A stretch of 64,000 nt of DNA from Halohasta litorea. Lineage in GTDB: Archaea; Halobacteriota; Halobacteria; Halobacteriales; Haloferacaceae. Numbering within the stretch: position 1 is the stretch's first letter; each line of letters opens with the position of its first letter. The position numbers and the translations under genes were made by a program. The stretch lies in the NCBI RefSeq assembly GCF_024494645.1, contig NZ_JANHDJ010000001.1:310001-374000 (forward strand). The letters are read 5' to 3'. The notes beneath the pieces are model-generated. The model made no database searches, was not told where the DNA came from, and saw only the letters and a list, made by a program, of their open reading frames with translations. Positions 8,600-16,379 of this stretch are shown here, one piece after another.

Positions 8600-10351
8600 A
8601 TGCGAAGTCACGTCGCCGTACTAATCGCCGTGTTCCTCGTCGTTGGGTCGGCCGGAGTGCCGCTTGCTGCCGGGCTGCCGGGCGATGCCGTTGCCGCGAC
8701 GGACTCGACGGCCGCTTCGGCACAGCTGACCGACGACGAGATACGGATGACGACCACGCTCGACCGGACGCCGGACCGGGTTGGCGAGATCACCGCGACA
8801 ACCTCCTTTCGGTTCCCCGACCGCGTCACCGAGTTCACAGCCCGGCTTCCGGAGGGAGCCACCGTCACCGAAACCGACGGCTTCGACCGCGAGACGGCGA
8901 GCGACTACGCGTGGGACGAACGGACCGACCAGCCGTCGGTGACGTTTCGGGTCGACGCCGACAGGCTGACAGACCAGGAGGGACCGCTGGCCGAGGATGG
9001 CCGATACCTCTTTACCGAGACCGACGAGTGGGCGTTGGTCCAGATCCCGTCACTCGGCATCGAGTGGACCCGAACCGGATCACCCAGCGACGACCTCGAG
9101 TTCGTCCGTGAGACGACGGTTTCGGGACCCGGCGTGGCTGGCGACCGGATGGCGTTTCTCGGCCCCCACGAGGTCGAGACACACACCGCACACGGTCAGA
9201 CGTTCCGACTCGTCGTCCCCGAGGCCGCCGACCTCGAACCGTCGAGTGAGGAGGTCTTCGACTCGTTGAGCCACGCTTCCGACCGGCTTCGTGTCGGCGA
9301 CCGCGACCCCGAGGTGTTCGTGGTCGCCGCCCCGACCGAGTCGGTGTCGTGGGGCGTCCGCGGGCTCCAGGTCGGCGATTCGGATATGTGGGTCCAGGAC
9401 AGCGAGGAGATGGAGCTGGCCACCAACGTCTGGCTCCACGAGTACGTCCACACCAGACAGTCGTTCGAAACGACCGACGAGACGCAGTGGCTCAGAGAGG
9501 CGACTGCGACCTACTACGGGGCCTCGTTGGCCCTCGAAGGCGGCCACGTCGACTTCGACCGCTTCCGGCGTGTACTCGACCGCGGCGAGGAGGCCCCGCA
9601 GTCGAACTCCGTGCTGAGCCAGCCCGACAGCTGGGAGAACAACGCCAACTACTGGAAGGGATCGCTCGTCGTCGGTGACACCGACCGGTCGATCCGGGCG
9701 GCCACCGACAGCGAGTCGAGTTTCGAGGCGGTGTTCCGTTCGCTCAACAGCCACGCCACCGACGCACGCGACGCCGACCCCGTAACCGCCGGTGATCTCG
9801 AAGCCTACCTCGGGGCGGCTGGCGGCAGCGAGGTGGCTGCCGCTTCGATGCGGTATGCAACCACCGACGCCGCGCCGACGATGTGGGACAGCCGAACCCA
9901 CGGCGAGGTCTTCGGCCAGCTTCCGGCCCAGTTCCGATACTCCTTCGCGGCCGACGATCCGATCCGTGTTTCCGGCGACGACGGTTCGAGGTCCCTCAAC
10001 GGCACGTCGGGAACGCTGACCGTCGGCGAGACGCTGACCGTCGAGATGGTCGCCGAAAACGTCGGCGGCACCGTCGGCGACTACGAACTCCTGTTCCGCG
10101 TCAATGAGAGTCAAACGACCGCAAGCGGGCGGCTTCGGCCGAACGAATCGTCGAGCCACCGGTTCGATCAGACGTTCTCCGAGCCAGGTCGCTATACGGT
10201 CTCTGTCGGCGACGAACAGCTCGATATTCGTGTGGTCGAACCCGATAGGGGACTCCAGGAGCCGATCGGTATCGAAACGCCTGGATTCGGTGTCGGAGGG
10301 GCTGTTAGTGCGCTCCTACTGTCGGGGCTCCTCGCGCGGCGACGGGCGTAG
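8600..10351 (+). CDS. Secreted HExxH metallopeptidase-like protein with PGF-CTERM anchor
   Basis: 583 residues with a Sec signal peptide (hydrophobic core VAVLIAVFLVVGSAG, cleavage near 28). A zinc-metallopeptidase motif HEYVH is at 280-284, with a third-ligand-type glutamate at E300 in WLREATATYYG. This is the HExxH...E layout of gluzincins. A CARDB-like beta domain follows near 470-560 (VGETLTVEMVAENVGGTVGDY). The C-terminus is PGFGVGG, a hydrophobic stretch and ARRRA: a tripartite PGF-CTERM tail, so archaeosortase A (encoded at 41712-42728) would cleave it and lipid-anchor the protein outside the cell. The substrate is unknown. The stop codon lies inside a copy of the 15-bp repeat. Confidence 0.8.
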   Translation: MRSHVAVLIAVFLVVGSAGVPLAAGLPGDAVAATDSTAASAQLTDDEIRMTTTLDRTPDRVGEITATTSFRFPDRVTEFTARLPEGATVTETDGFDRETASDYAWDERTDQPSVTFRVDADRLTDQEGPLAEDGRYLFTETDEWALVQIPSLGIEWTRTGSPSDDLEFVRETTVSGPGVAGDRMAFLGPHEVETHTAHGQTFRLVVPEAADLEPSSEEVFDSLSHASDRLRVGDRDPEVFVVAAPTESVSWGVRGLQVGDSDMWVQDSEEMELATNVWLHEYVHTRQSFETTDETQWLREATATYYGASLALEGGHVDFDRFRRVLDRGEEAPQSNSVLSQPDSWENNANYWKGSLVVGDTDRSIRAATDSESSFEAVFRSLNSHATDARDADPVTAGDLEAYLGAAGGSEVAAASMRYATTDAAPTMWDSRTHGEVFGQLPAQFRYSFAADDPIRVSGDDGSRSLNGTSGTLTVGETLTVEMVAENVGGTVGDYELLFRVNESQTTASGRLRPNESSSHRFDQTFSEPGRYTVSVGDEQLDIRVVEPDRGLQEPIGIETPGFGVGGAVSALLLSGLLARRRA

Positions 10352-10362
10352 GCTGTGACTAC
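10348..10362. repeat. 15-bp inverted repeat over a stop codon (family member 4)
   Basis: GTAGGCTGTGACTAC, one arm mismatch. It covers the TAG stop (10349-10351) of the PGF-CTERM protein in the same register as the copy at 3328, and is followed by CTATTTAAAA. Confidence 0.6.
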
Positions 10363-10449
10363 CTATTTAAAAGCGTCCTGCCGATCGTTGGTAGACGTTG
10401 CTACGTACTTATAAAACCGATCAGCTGTCGAGAGCGAGGGACCGGCTGA

Positions 10450-10803
10450 TCAAAACGGGGCTTCAGGCCCCTCGTCGGGGGCCGTCGACTCGGCCTCGAT
10501 CTCCCCGTCCCACTCGGTCAGTCCGCCGTGCATACTCTCGACGCGGGCGGTGTCGGTACCCTCGTAGGAGCCGATCAGCCGGGCGGCCTGCACGCTGGCC
10601 TGTCCGTGCGGGCAGACGGTGACGATGTGGTCGGCGTCGGCCAGCGTCTCGACACGTTGTGGCAGCTGGTTGAACGGCACGTTCTCGCTGCCGGGGATGT
10701 GGCCCTGTCGGAAGGCAGCCGGTGACCGAATGTCGACGATCCGTGGCGGGTCGTCGGTCTCCAACAGCGTTTCGACCTCAGAGGGACTGATCTCGCCGTC
10801 CAT
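10450..10803 (-). CDS. Rhodanese-like domain protein
   Basis: A single rhodanese domain of 117 residues, typical of small cytoplasmic sulfurtransferases or persulfide carriers. It shows IVDIRSPAAFRQGHIPGSENVP near the N-terminus and the catalytic loop VCPHGQAS, with the active cysteine at the start of a CPHGQAS loop. The final MHGGLTEWDG is the usual C-terminal motif. The ATG at 10803 gives the standard domain start; a longer frame adds only eight residues. It is convergent with the PGF-CTERM gene and has no obvious partner gene. The specific substrate cannot be told from sequence. Confidence 0.9.
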   Translation of the reverse strand: MDGEISPSEVETLLETDDPPRIVDIRSPAAFRQGHIPGSENVPFNQLPQRVETLADADHIVTVCPHGQASVQAARLIGSYEGTDTARVESMHGGLTEWDGEIEAESTAPDEGPEAPF

Positions 10804-10955
10804 ACCTCTCCAACCCGGCGGCCTCAAATAAGTCCCTCGTCGTCCCGACGGTCATCCATACAGTTTGTTACGAAATTATAGACAGTTTGGTTAATATGAG
10901 ATTAGACAGAACACTTATATGTTTATCGGCCGTTTGGGTTTCCGGAGTGGTTCCC

Positions 10956-11477
10956 ATGTACGACAACATCCTCTACCCCACCGACGGAAGCAAAGGTGCC
11001 GCAGCGGTGCTGGACCACGCCCGCAACCTCGCCGAAACGTACGATGCGACGTTACACGTCCTGTTCGTCGTCGACGCCGATCACACCGAAACCGGGATGG
11101 TGGTCCGACGCGGGGAGGACGGCGACTGGAAAACAGGGATGGTAAAACGGGACACCGAACCGACCGATGGCAGGGGCCATATGATCCGTCACGAAGAGGA
11201 GATGCGAGAGTCGATCGAAGAACAGGGCCACCACCTGATACAGGAAACCGCCTCGTGGCTGGCCGATGAAGGCATCGAGACCGTGACTGCGGTCAGACAC
11301 GGCGTCCCGGCCCAGACGATCACGGAGTACGCCGAGGAGAACGATATCGACCTCATCACGATGGGTACCCACGGCCGACGCGGTATCCGCCGCCGCCTGA
11401 TCGGCAGCGTCACCGAAAAAGTCGTCAGGCTCTCCGAATCGCCGGTGATGACCGTTCGACTCATCGAAGACGAGTAG
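10956..11477 (+). CDS. Universal stress protein UspA family, with insertion (tandem copy 1)
   Basis: 173 residues of the UspA ATP-binding type. It starts MYDNILYPTDGS and has the nucleotide motif GTHGRRGIRRRLIGS. Compared with the 146-residue UspA at 42825 it has about 30 extra residues around 50-80 (GMVVRR, DWKTGMVKRD). The next gene shares this insertion. The start is the ATG at 10956, preceded by GGAGTGG at a normal distance; the copy downstream has nearly the same ribosome-site context. A TATA-like ACTTATATG lies near 10913. The role is stress-related nucleotide binding by family; the specific function is unknown. Confidence 0.9.
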   Translation: MYDNILYPTDGSKGAAAVLDHARNLAETYDATLHVLFVVDADHTETGMVVRRGEDGDWKTGMVKRDTEPTDGRGHMIRHEEEMRESIEEQGHHLIQETASWLADEGIETVTAVRHGVPAQTITEYAEENDIDLITMGTHGRRGIRRRLIGSVTEKVVRLSESPVMTVRLIEDE

Positions 11478-11536
11478 TCGGCCTCCCTCCAGGGTTTCGA
11501 CCGGCAGTTTGCAGCGGCTGGTAAACGTGGCACCAC

Positions 11537-11550
11537 TTTTATATAATTAT
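11537..11550 (+). promoter_or_regulatory. TATA region for the second UspA gene
   Basis: TTTTATATAATTAT, a strong archaeal TATA-type box about 35 bases before the ATG at 11579. It suggests the second UspA has its own promoter and is not only expressed by read-through from the first. A transcript starting about 26 bases downstream would just include the GGAG ribosome-binding site at 11567-11570. Confidence 0.5.
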
Positions 11551-11578
11551 TATACAAAATATACATGGAGTGGTTACA

Positions 11579-12085
11579 ATGTACGATCACATTCTCTACC
11601 CCACCGACGGGAGCGAGGCAGCCGAGGTCGTCGAAAAACACGTCAAAAGCCTTGCAGACGCCTACGACGCCCGGATACACATCCTCTATGTCGTGGATTC
11701 AGATCACAACAAGTCGTCGATGACCCTCCAGCGCGACCAACACGGCAACTGGACGACAGGGATGTTCCGTCGAGACTCCGATGGCAATCGGGGCGGGATG
11801 TCGAAAGACAAAATCGACGTCCTGGAGCTCCTCGAACGGGAGGGCACCGAGCTCATCCAGGAGATCGCTGGCGAACTGAGTCAACAGGAGGGATACAAAA
11901 CGGCGACAGCCTGCAAGCGGGGCAGACCGCACAAGGTGATCACCTCGTATGCCGCGGACAACGACATCGATCTGATCGTCATGGGGACCCACGGTCGAAG
12001 CGGGCTCAGCCGACAGCTGATCGGCAGTGTCACCGAGAAGGTGATCCGAACTGCCGACACTCCCGTCCTGACCGCCCGACAGTAA
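11579..12085 (+). CDS. Universal stress protein UspA family, with insertion (tandem copy 2)
   Basis: 168 residues, starting MYDHILYPTDGS, with the ATP motif GTHGRSGLSRQLIGS. It is a tandem paralogue of the gene 100 bases upstream and shares the inserted region, here MTLQRDQHGNWTTGMFRRD. The sequence around the start (GGAG, spacer, ATGTACGA) is nearly identical in the two genes, which suggests duplication including the translation signal. The start at 11579 is chosen for that match; a GTG three codons upstream is less likely. Confidence 0.9.
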   Translation: MYDHILYPTDGSEAAEVVEKHVKSLADAYDARIHILYVVDSDHNKSSMTLQRDQHGNWTTGMFRRDSDGNRGGMSKDKIDVLELLEREGTELIQEIAGELSQQEGYKTATACKRGRPHKVITSYAADNDIDLIVMGTHGRSGLSRQLIGSVTEKVIRTADTPVLTARQ

Positions 12086-12095
12086 GGTGTCGCCC

Positions 12096-12653
12096 CTACA
12101 GCATCCCGTCTTTTTCAGCCAGCAGTACACCCTCGACAGTCGCGTCGTTCGTCGGTTCGCTCCGGGCGACTGTGGCCGCCTCCTCGACGGTGACGGCCCG
12201 CGGCCGCAGGAACTCGTTGGAATCGAGTTCCCGGTCGACCGGGGTGAGGTCCTCGGCGAAGACGAACCCACGGCGGTGTCGGAGTAGTCCCGTCGAACAC
12301 CAGAAATCCTGGATGAGCGTGGTCTCGGCGGGTGCAAATCCGGTTTCCTCGCGGAGCTCACGAGCGGCCGCCTCGCGGAAGGACTCGCCCGGCTCGACGA
12401 TGCCCGCCGGAAGCTCCAGTTGAGTCTCGCGGACGGTCGGCCGGTACTGCTCGACAAACAGCAGCTGACCGTCGGTCACCGCGACGATCACGACTGCGGG
12501 AGCGAGTTCGGCCCAGTAGTATTTTTTCTCGGAGCCGTCGGGCTGTTCGACCAGATCGTAGCCGCCGGTAAACCAGCCGGTTTCGTACTCGGTGACTGAC
12601 TCGATTACCGGCCACTCGGGGTCGGCGAGTTCGGCGAGCGCGTGGTTACTCAT
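12096..12653 (-). CDS. NUDIX hydrolase (ADP-ribose pyrophosphatase-like)
   Basis: Hydrolyses a nucleoside diphosphate linked to another group. The 185 residues carry the NUDIX box GIVEPGESFREAAARELREE followed by TGF, matching Gx5Ex7REUxEExGU. An upstream AGIVEPGE loop and the downstream QDFWCSTG are like the ADP-ribose pyrophosphatase subgroup (NudF-like), but the substrate is inferred only. The start overlaps the stop of the upstream membrane protein by eight bases, so the two form an operon. The C-terminal end faces the UspA pair. Confidence 0.9.
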   Translation of the reverse strand: MSNHALAELADPEWPVIESVTEYETGWFTGGYDLVEQPDGSEKKYYWAELAPAVVIVAVTDGQLLFVEQYRPTVRETQLELPAGIVEPGESFREAAARELREETGFAPAETTLIQDFWCSTGLLRHRRGFVFAEDLTPVDRELDSNEFLRPRAVTVEEAATVARSEPTNDATVEGVLLAEKDGML

Positions 12654-13047
12654 CGGCGGCCTCCGAGACGACGTCGACGCTGTATCGCTGGCCGTCCCGC
12701 TCGACGATCACCCGCTCGCCGCCGTCGCGGGCGGCGTCGGGCTCCAACTGCTGGAGGGCGCTATGCTCGTCGAACGGCGTGTGCGTAAAGGCGTCCTTAA
12801 ACCCGCCGAGGGCTCGCTGGTAGCCCGCCGAGCGGCCATCATCAGCGGACAGCGCAGTCGTGAGGTACGGGTACCGCCGTTCGCTGATCTCGGTGACGTT
12901 GACCGCGGTCCCGTCGTCGTCGGTCGCGCTGACTTCGAGATAATACTGCTCGCCCGAGCCGAGATAGCCGGGGAGGGCACCCAACGCCAGCAACACGAGT
13001 GCCACGACCCCGACGGCGACGAGCGCGTTCCGCATGATTCTGCGCAT
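12646..13047 (-). CDS. Membrane-anchored protein, function unknown
   Basis: 133 residues. One N-terminal hydrophobic segment (about 8-30, ALVAVGVVALVLLALGAL) is followed by an extracellular-type domain with no motif that I recognise. An internal ATG at 13035 would remove four residues and is equally possible. It is upstream of, and overlaps, the NUDIX gene by eight bases, so they are probably co-transcribed. It is divergent from the DUF5787 gene, with a TTTATTTTT box between them that suits the plus-strand gene. Confidence 0.6.
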   Translation of the reverse strand: MRRIMRNALVAVGVVALVLLALGALPGYLGSGEQYYLEVSATDDDGTAVNVTEISERRYPYLTTALSADDGRSAGYQRALGGFKDAFTHTPFDEHSALQQLEPDAARDGGERVIVERDGQRYSVDVVSEAADE

Positions 13048-13120
13048 ACCGTCGGTAGGGAGCGGCTCCGGATACGGATTTCGACAGCGGGTTTATTTTT
13101 CCGGCGTTCCCACCACCCAC

Positions 13121-14077
13121 ATGGAGTTCCGGTTCGAGGTGGCGCTCTGTGGCTGGCTCGAAACCCACACCGACTGGCTGGTCGCTCGCCAGCTCGGTGG
13201 CGCAGTCGCCTCACCCGGCAGCCGGATCGTCGACGTCTGCGGACTGAAACCCGGCCCCGAGTTCGACCAGCGAACCCGGATCACCAGCCGCGAGATCCCC
13301 CCACTGGCGATCGAAAGCAGCGCTGGCGCGGGCGAGGCCGTCTACTGGCGGGAGGCCTTCGACTGTTCCCCGGATCACGCTCGGAGCGTCATCGAGCGGG
13401 CGGTCGACTGCGGGTTTTTCGAGGTCGAACGCCGCAACGGTCGGCAGTACGTCCGACAGACAGCACGGTACCCAGACTGGTTCGGTGGCCTCGTCGGGAT
13501 CGAAAACAAGCCCGATCTGTCGCAGCCGGGGGATCTCGACCGCCAACTCCGGCTTGACGTCTCGCTCGGACTGTTCGACGAGGTGATCCTCGCCACCGAG
13601 AGCTACGTCACGCGGGCCCATCTCAACCGACTCCCCGAGGCCGTCGGCGTCTGGCGGTTCGATCCCGACACCGGCGAGCAGAGGGTGGTTCGGGAGTCAA
13701 CTCCGCTGTCGACCGAGGGGCCAGGTGTCGAACCCCAGACGAAACGGCCGCTCCGGACGGATATCGAGTTCGTCACGCCCGCCGAGAAGAGACGGAAACG
13801 CCGCCGGATCGCCGAGCGCGCCTACGGCAAGGGGTGGCGAACCTACGAGTTCCCCGGCTGTCGACACATGGAAGCGACCGACGACGGGCGACCCCGGTGT
13901 TCGTGGTTCGGCCGCGTGGTCGACCCCGTGGTCGCGTGTGGGGCAGACTGCGAGGGGTTCGACTCGGCCGCACCGCCCGCGGTCGACATGGAGACGTTGC
14001 GGGACCGCCGGAGTCCGTGGGTCGCCGATCCGGACGGAACGAGTCGGAGCCAAAGCGGGTTGGACCAGTTTTTGTGA
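13121..14077 (+). CDS. DUF5787 family protein, nuclease-like (PD-(D/E)xK-type core with Cys cluster)
   Basis: 318 residues, close to the haloarchaeal DUF5787 family. I see a restriction-endonuclease-like pattern: GSRIVDV with D38, then IENK with E128 and K130, followed by a QLRLDVSLGLFDEVILAT helix and strand typical of that fold. Between D38 and E128, residues 75-115 look like a winged-helix insertion. The C-terminus has four cysteines at 247, 260, 273 and 277, perhaps binding zinc or an Fe-S cluster as in Cas4/AddB-type nucleases. The nuclease assignment is inference. The ATG at 13121 lies about 26 bases after TTTATTTTT. It converges with a zinc-finger gene. Confidence 0.75.
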   Translation: MEFRFEVALCGWLETHTDWLVARQLGGAVASPGSRIVDVCGLKPGPEFDQRTRITSREIPPLAIESSAGAGEAVYWREAFDCSPDHARSVIERAVDCGFFEVERRNGRQYVRQTARYPDWFGGLVGIENKPDLSQPGDLDRQLRLDVSLGLFDEVILATESYVTRAHLNRLPEAVGVWRFDPDTGEQRVVRESTPLSTEGPGVEPQTKRPLRTDIEFVTPAEKRRKRRRIAERAYGKGWRTYEFPGCRHMEATDDGRPRCSWFGRVVDPVVACGADCEGFDSAAPPAVDMETLRDRRSPWVADPDGTSRSQSGLDQFL

Positions 14078-14110
14078 GTACTCACGGGGAAATCAGCGGC
14101 TACTCGCGGC

Positions 14111-14125
14111 GTAGTCAGTGACTAC
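14111..14125. repeat. 15-bp inverted repeat over a stop codon (family member 5)
   Basis: GTAGTCAGTGACTAC: perfect seven-base arms around one base. It covers the TGA stop (14115-14117) of the minus-strand zinc-finger gene and lies 33 bases after the DUF5787 stop. Confidence 0.7.
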
Positions 14126-14483
14126 CGGGTTCGATTCGCTCGTCGACATCGCCAGCGGCATACGAGAGGTCGACCGGGTGGTCCGTGTGACGGGCATGGG
14201 TTTCGGCCCAGCGTCTGGCCGGTCGCTCGTCGAGATAGGCCTCGGCGTCGGGACACTGCTGGCAGTCGACGAGCCACGGCGAGACGTCGTCCGGAAAGTG
14301 GCCCGTGTGGCGTTTGTGATCCAGGGCGAACTGTTCGAACGCCTGATTGCCGGCGTACAGCGTTTCGAGTTCGTAGGTCAGTTCCCAGTCTCGGTCACAG
14401 CGCGAACACGTGATCGTCGGCGTGTCGTCGACCGCGTCGACGGCCGAGGGTGTCACATCGATGTCGTCTGGCGAGGTCGGCAC
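14115..14483 (-). CDS. Double C2H2-type zinc-finger protein
   Basis: 122 residues from the GTG at 14483. There are two related zinc-finger-like units: CSRC, spacer of about 29, H-x3-H (HKRHTGH), then CQQC, spacer of about 23, and HARHTDH. This is a duplicated CxxC...HxxxH module, probably structural zinc and perhaps nucleic-acid binding. I prefer GTG 14483 because ATACATATG lies about 28 bases upstream (leaderless) and GGAGGA precedes it. A longer start at 14522 would put the TATA box inside the gene. It is convergent with the DUF5787 gene; the function is unknown. Confidence 0.65.
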   Translation of the reverse strand: MPTSPDDIDVTPSAVDAVDDTPTITCSRCDRDWELTYELETLYAGNQAFEQFALDHKRHTGHFPDDVSPWLVDCQQCPDAEAYLDERPARRWAETHARHTDHPVDLSYAAGDVDERIEPGSH

Positions 14484-14718
14484 ATCTCCTCCTACCTGCC
14501 CCGAGCATATGTATCTATTCACCCGGTATGGGGCGTCTACTCACACACAGCCGCGAAACTCCGCATCCCTTATGTGGACCGAGTCGTCCCATGTGCCGGA
14601 CTCCGCGGTCAGGTCGTTGTGTCCCGATCCGCGAGCTGTCGGCCGCTGTGTGCTGTAGGTATTACGAAGCCATCTCGCCACAACGCCTGTTGGTGCGCTC
14701 GTGGATGAGTGGTGTGCG

Positions 14719-15063
14719 ATGGCAATCCAACAGCTCCAACAGCACGACAGCGAGATGAGCGAGTGTATCGATAACTGCTCGGAGGCCGCCCAGGCCTGCG
14801 AGATGTGTGCGGATGCTTGCGCCGAGGAAGGCGAAGAGATGGCCCGGTGTCTCCGGCTCTGTCGGGACGTCGCCGATCTCGCCTCGATGCACGCCCGGTT
14901 TATGGCCCGTGAGTCCGAGTTCCACGCCGAGCAGGCCTCGCTGGTCGCCGACGCCGCCGAAGCCTGCCGCGATGAGTGTGCCCAACACGACATGGACCAC
15001 TGCCAGACCTGCGCCGAGGTCCTGGAACCCTGTATCGAGAGCTGTCGGTCGATGGCAGCCTGA
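14719..15063 (+). CDS. Cys-rich four-helix-bundle protein, copper storage (Csp/DUF326)-like
   Basis: 114 residues, nearly all helical, with 13 cysteines in C-x2-C and C-x3-C pairs (SECIDNC, ACEMCADAC, ARCLRLC, ACRDEC, CQTC, EPCIESC) along the helices. This is the pattern of the Csp/DUF326 copper-storage four-helix bundles, in which cysteines line the core and bind Cu(I). No signal peptide is seen, so it would be cytosolic like Csp3. The ATG at 14719 is chosen; an upstream GTG in frame adds six residues. It stands alone between the zinc-finger gene and tRNA-Ile, with no copper ATPase or regulator next to it. Confidence 0.8.
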   Translation: MAIQQLQQHDSEMSECIDNCSEAAQACEMCADACAEEGEEMARCLRLCRDVADLASMHARFMARESEFHAEQASLVADAAEACRDECAQHDMDHCQTCAEVLEPCIESCRSMAA

Positions 15064-15113
15064 GGTGGCCCCATACGGACCGACTATCGACCGTGTAGCT
15101 GTCGACTAACAAT

Positions 15114-15139
15114 TACCCCGGAGCCGGTTTGTCGGGGTA
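15114..15139 (+). other. Hairpin downstream of the Csp-like gene
   Basis: TACCCCG, a 12-base loop and CGGGGTA form a 7-bp stem 50 bases after the stop of the Csp-like gene. It may stabilise or end the transcript; no T run follows directly. The 289 bases from this gene to the tRNA hold nothing else recognised. Confidence 0.4.
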
Positions 15140-15352
15140 GGCGACGGTAGTGTAGCAGTATCACGCGGTCGATCCACGACCGTAACGCAGCGTGCAACTC
15201 CTGCCCGTCGCATTCTTTATTGTCATAAACGTCTCTCTGGTGCAGTCAATATCTGCAAGCCAAAAATAAAGACACACAGCTCAACACTGTGAGACCGGTA
15301 AGAATTGGCTGGGGAGGTGCGCCGTTTGTGTGCGGCCGAAGCCGCCACGAGA

Positions 15353-15426
15353 TGGGTCGACACGGATTTGAACCGCGGACCTCCCGGTTATCAGCCGAGC
15401 GCTCAACCTAACTGAGCTATCGACCC
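15353..15426 (-). tRNA. tRNA-Ile (GAU anticodon)
   Basis: 74 bases that fold as a standard tRNA read on the minus strand. Acceptor GGGTCGA pairs with TCGACCC, and the D-arm is GCTC/GAGC. The anticodon stem CTCGG/CCGGG has the loop CTGATAA, giving anticodon GAT. The T-arm is CGCGG with the loop TTCAAAT, and the discriminator is A. No intron and no encoded CCA. A TATA-like TTAAACAG is about 35 bases upstream near 15460. The adjacent gene on the same strand is fxsA. Confidence 0.95.
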
Positions 15427-15582
15427 TGAGTGGCGCATCTCTTCGTAGCGGTGGGTTCTGTTTAAGCGTTTCCTTTCCCCACCGTCACGTCACCCGGTTT
15501 CACAGTTCACACGCTCGTCGACACCCCACGAGACGGGCGCGCCGCTGGTTTCTGCTCGTCGTCCGAAAAACCCGCCCGCGCC

Positions 15583-16170
15583 TTACGAATCGGATCGGTG
15601 TTCGCCCGCGTCGTCCTCGTCGACCTGCTCGAAGTCGACGTCGACGATGTCGTCGTCGCCGCTGCCGTCCCGCGACTGCTGTGTCGTCTCCCCCTGTCCC
15701 ATATCGAAGGGGTTCTCCCCGTTGCCCGCGGCCTGGTCGGGATCGGGGAAGCCAAAGGTCCAGACCTTTCCGCTGCCGAGGCCGCCGGTCTGTTTGTCGA
15801 TGTAGGGGACGACCACCCAGCGCTTGAGCGCGACCCGGATCGGGAGCCGCGTCGGCGGCAACACAAGCAGGAAGCCGAGCAGGTCGGTGACGAGGCCAGG
15901 TGTGAGCAGGAAGGCTCCCGAGGCGATCAGCAGCCCGCCGTCGAGCAGCTCGTCGGTCGGCGGGGTGCCGGAGGCGAGCTTGCGCTGAAAGCTGGCCAAG
16001 GTAGAGCGTCCCTCCGCGCGGACGAGGATCATTCCGATGAGGCCGGTGAGGACGACCAGTGCGACCGTCTGGAGCCACGTCAGCAGCTCCATCCCGACGA
16101 TGGCGACGAGGACGAAGGCATCGATCAGCGGGATGAGGAGCAACAGCGCGAGCAGATAGCGCGTTCGCAT
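15583..16170 (-). CDS. fxsA: FxsA family membrane protein
   Basis: 195 residues with three predicted membrane helices in the first 120 residues (YLLALLLLIPLIDAFVL, TVALVVLTGLIGMILV, GLVTDLLGFLLVLPP) and an acidic cytoplasmic tail. The SGAFLLTPGLVTDLLGF segment is characteristic of FxsA. Known members affect phage exclusion in E. coli but have no settled biochemical role. The ATG at 16170 gives an N-terminus that goes straight into the first helix; the longer frame adds a basic stretch that is not like the family. It is divergent from the archaellin gene. Confidence 0.9.
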   Translation of the reverse strand: MRTRYLLALLLLIPLIDAFVLVAIVGMELLTWLQTVALVVLTGLIGMILVRAEGRSTLASFQRKLASGTPPTDELLDGGLLIASGAFLLTPGLVTDLLGFLLVLPPTRLPIRVALKRWVVVPYIDKQTGGLGSGKVWTFGFPDPDQAAGNGENPFDMGQGETTQQSRDGSGDDDIVDVDFEQVDEDDAGEHRSDS

Positions 16171-16340
16171 AGCTACTCGTTGATGGCGGCCGTCTATAAC
16201 CTCTTTTGTCGACTGCGGCAATGCCGAGAGCCCAACAACAGCTATTCGGAACCGTCGGCTTCGAAACCGCACACCGCTCTATCAAAAATGAAATTCAGGA
16301 ACGCACATTTATCTGGACAAACTTACTTCCCAGAGATAAC

Positions 16341-16367
16341 GTCCGTAGAGCCGACGAACCTACGGAC
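16341..16367 (+). promoter_or_regulatory. Hairpin in the archaellin mRNA leader
   Basis: GTCCGTAG, an 11-base loop and CTACGGAC form a perfect 8-bp stem that ends 12 bases before the archaellin ATG. A TATA-like CATTTATC near 16306 would start transcription so that the hairpin is inside the untranslated leader. It could affect stability or translation; no T run follows. Confidence 0.6.
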
Positions 16368-16379
16368 ATTCACAAACCA

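Noticed and set aside
15240-15300. CRISPR or phage attachment site next to tRNA-Ile
   Set aside because: No repeated units, no duplicated tRNA 3' end and no integrase gene are near.
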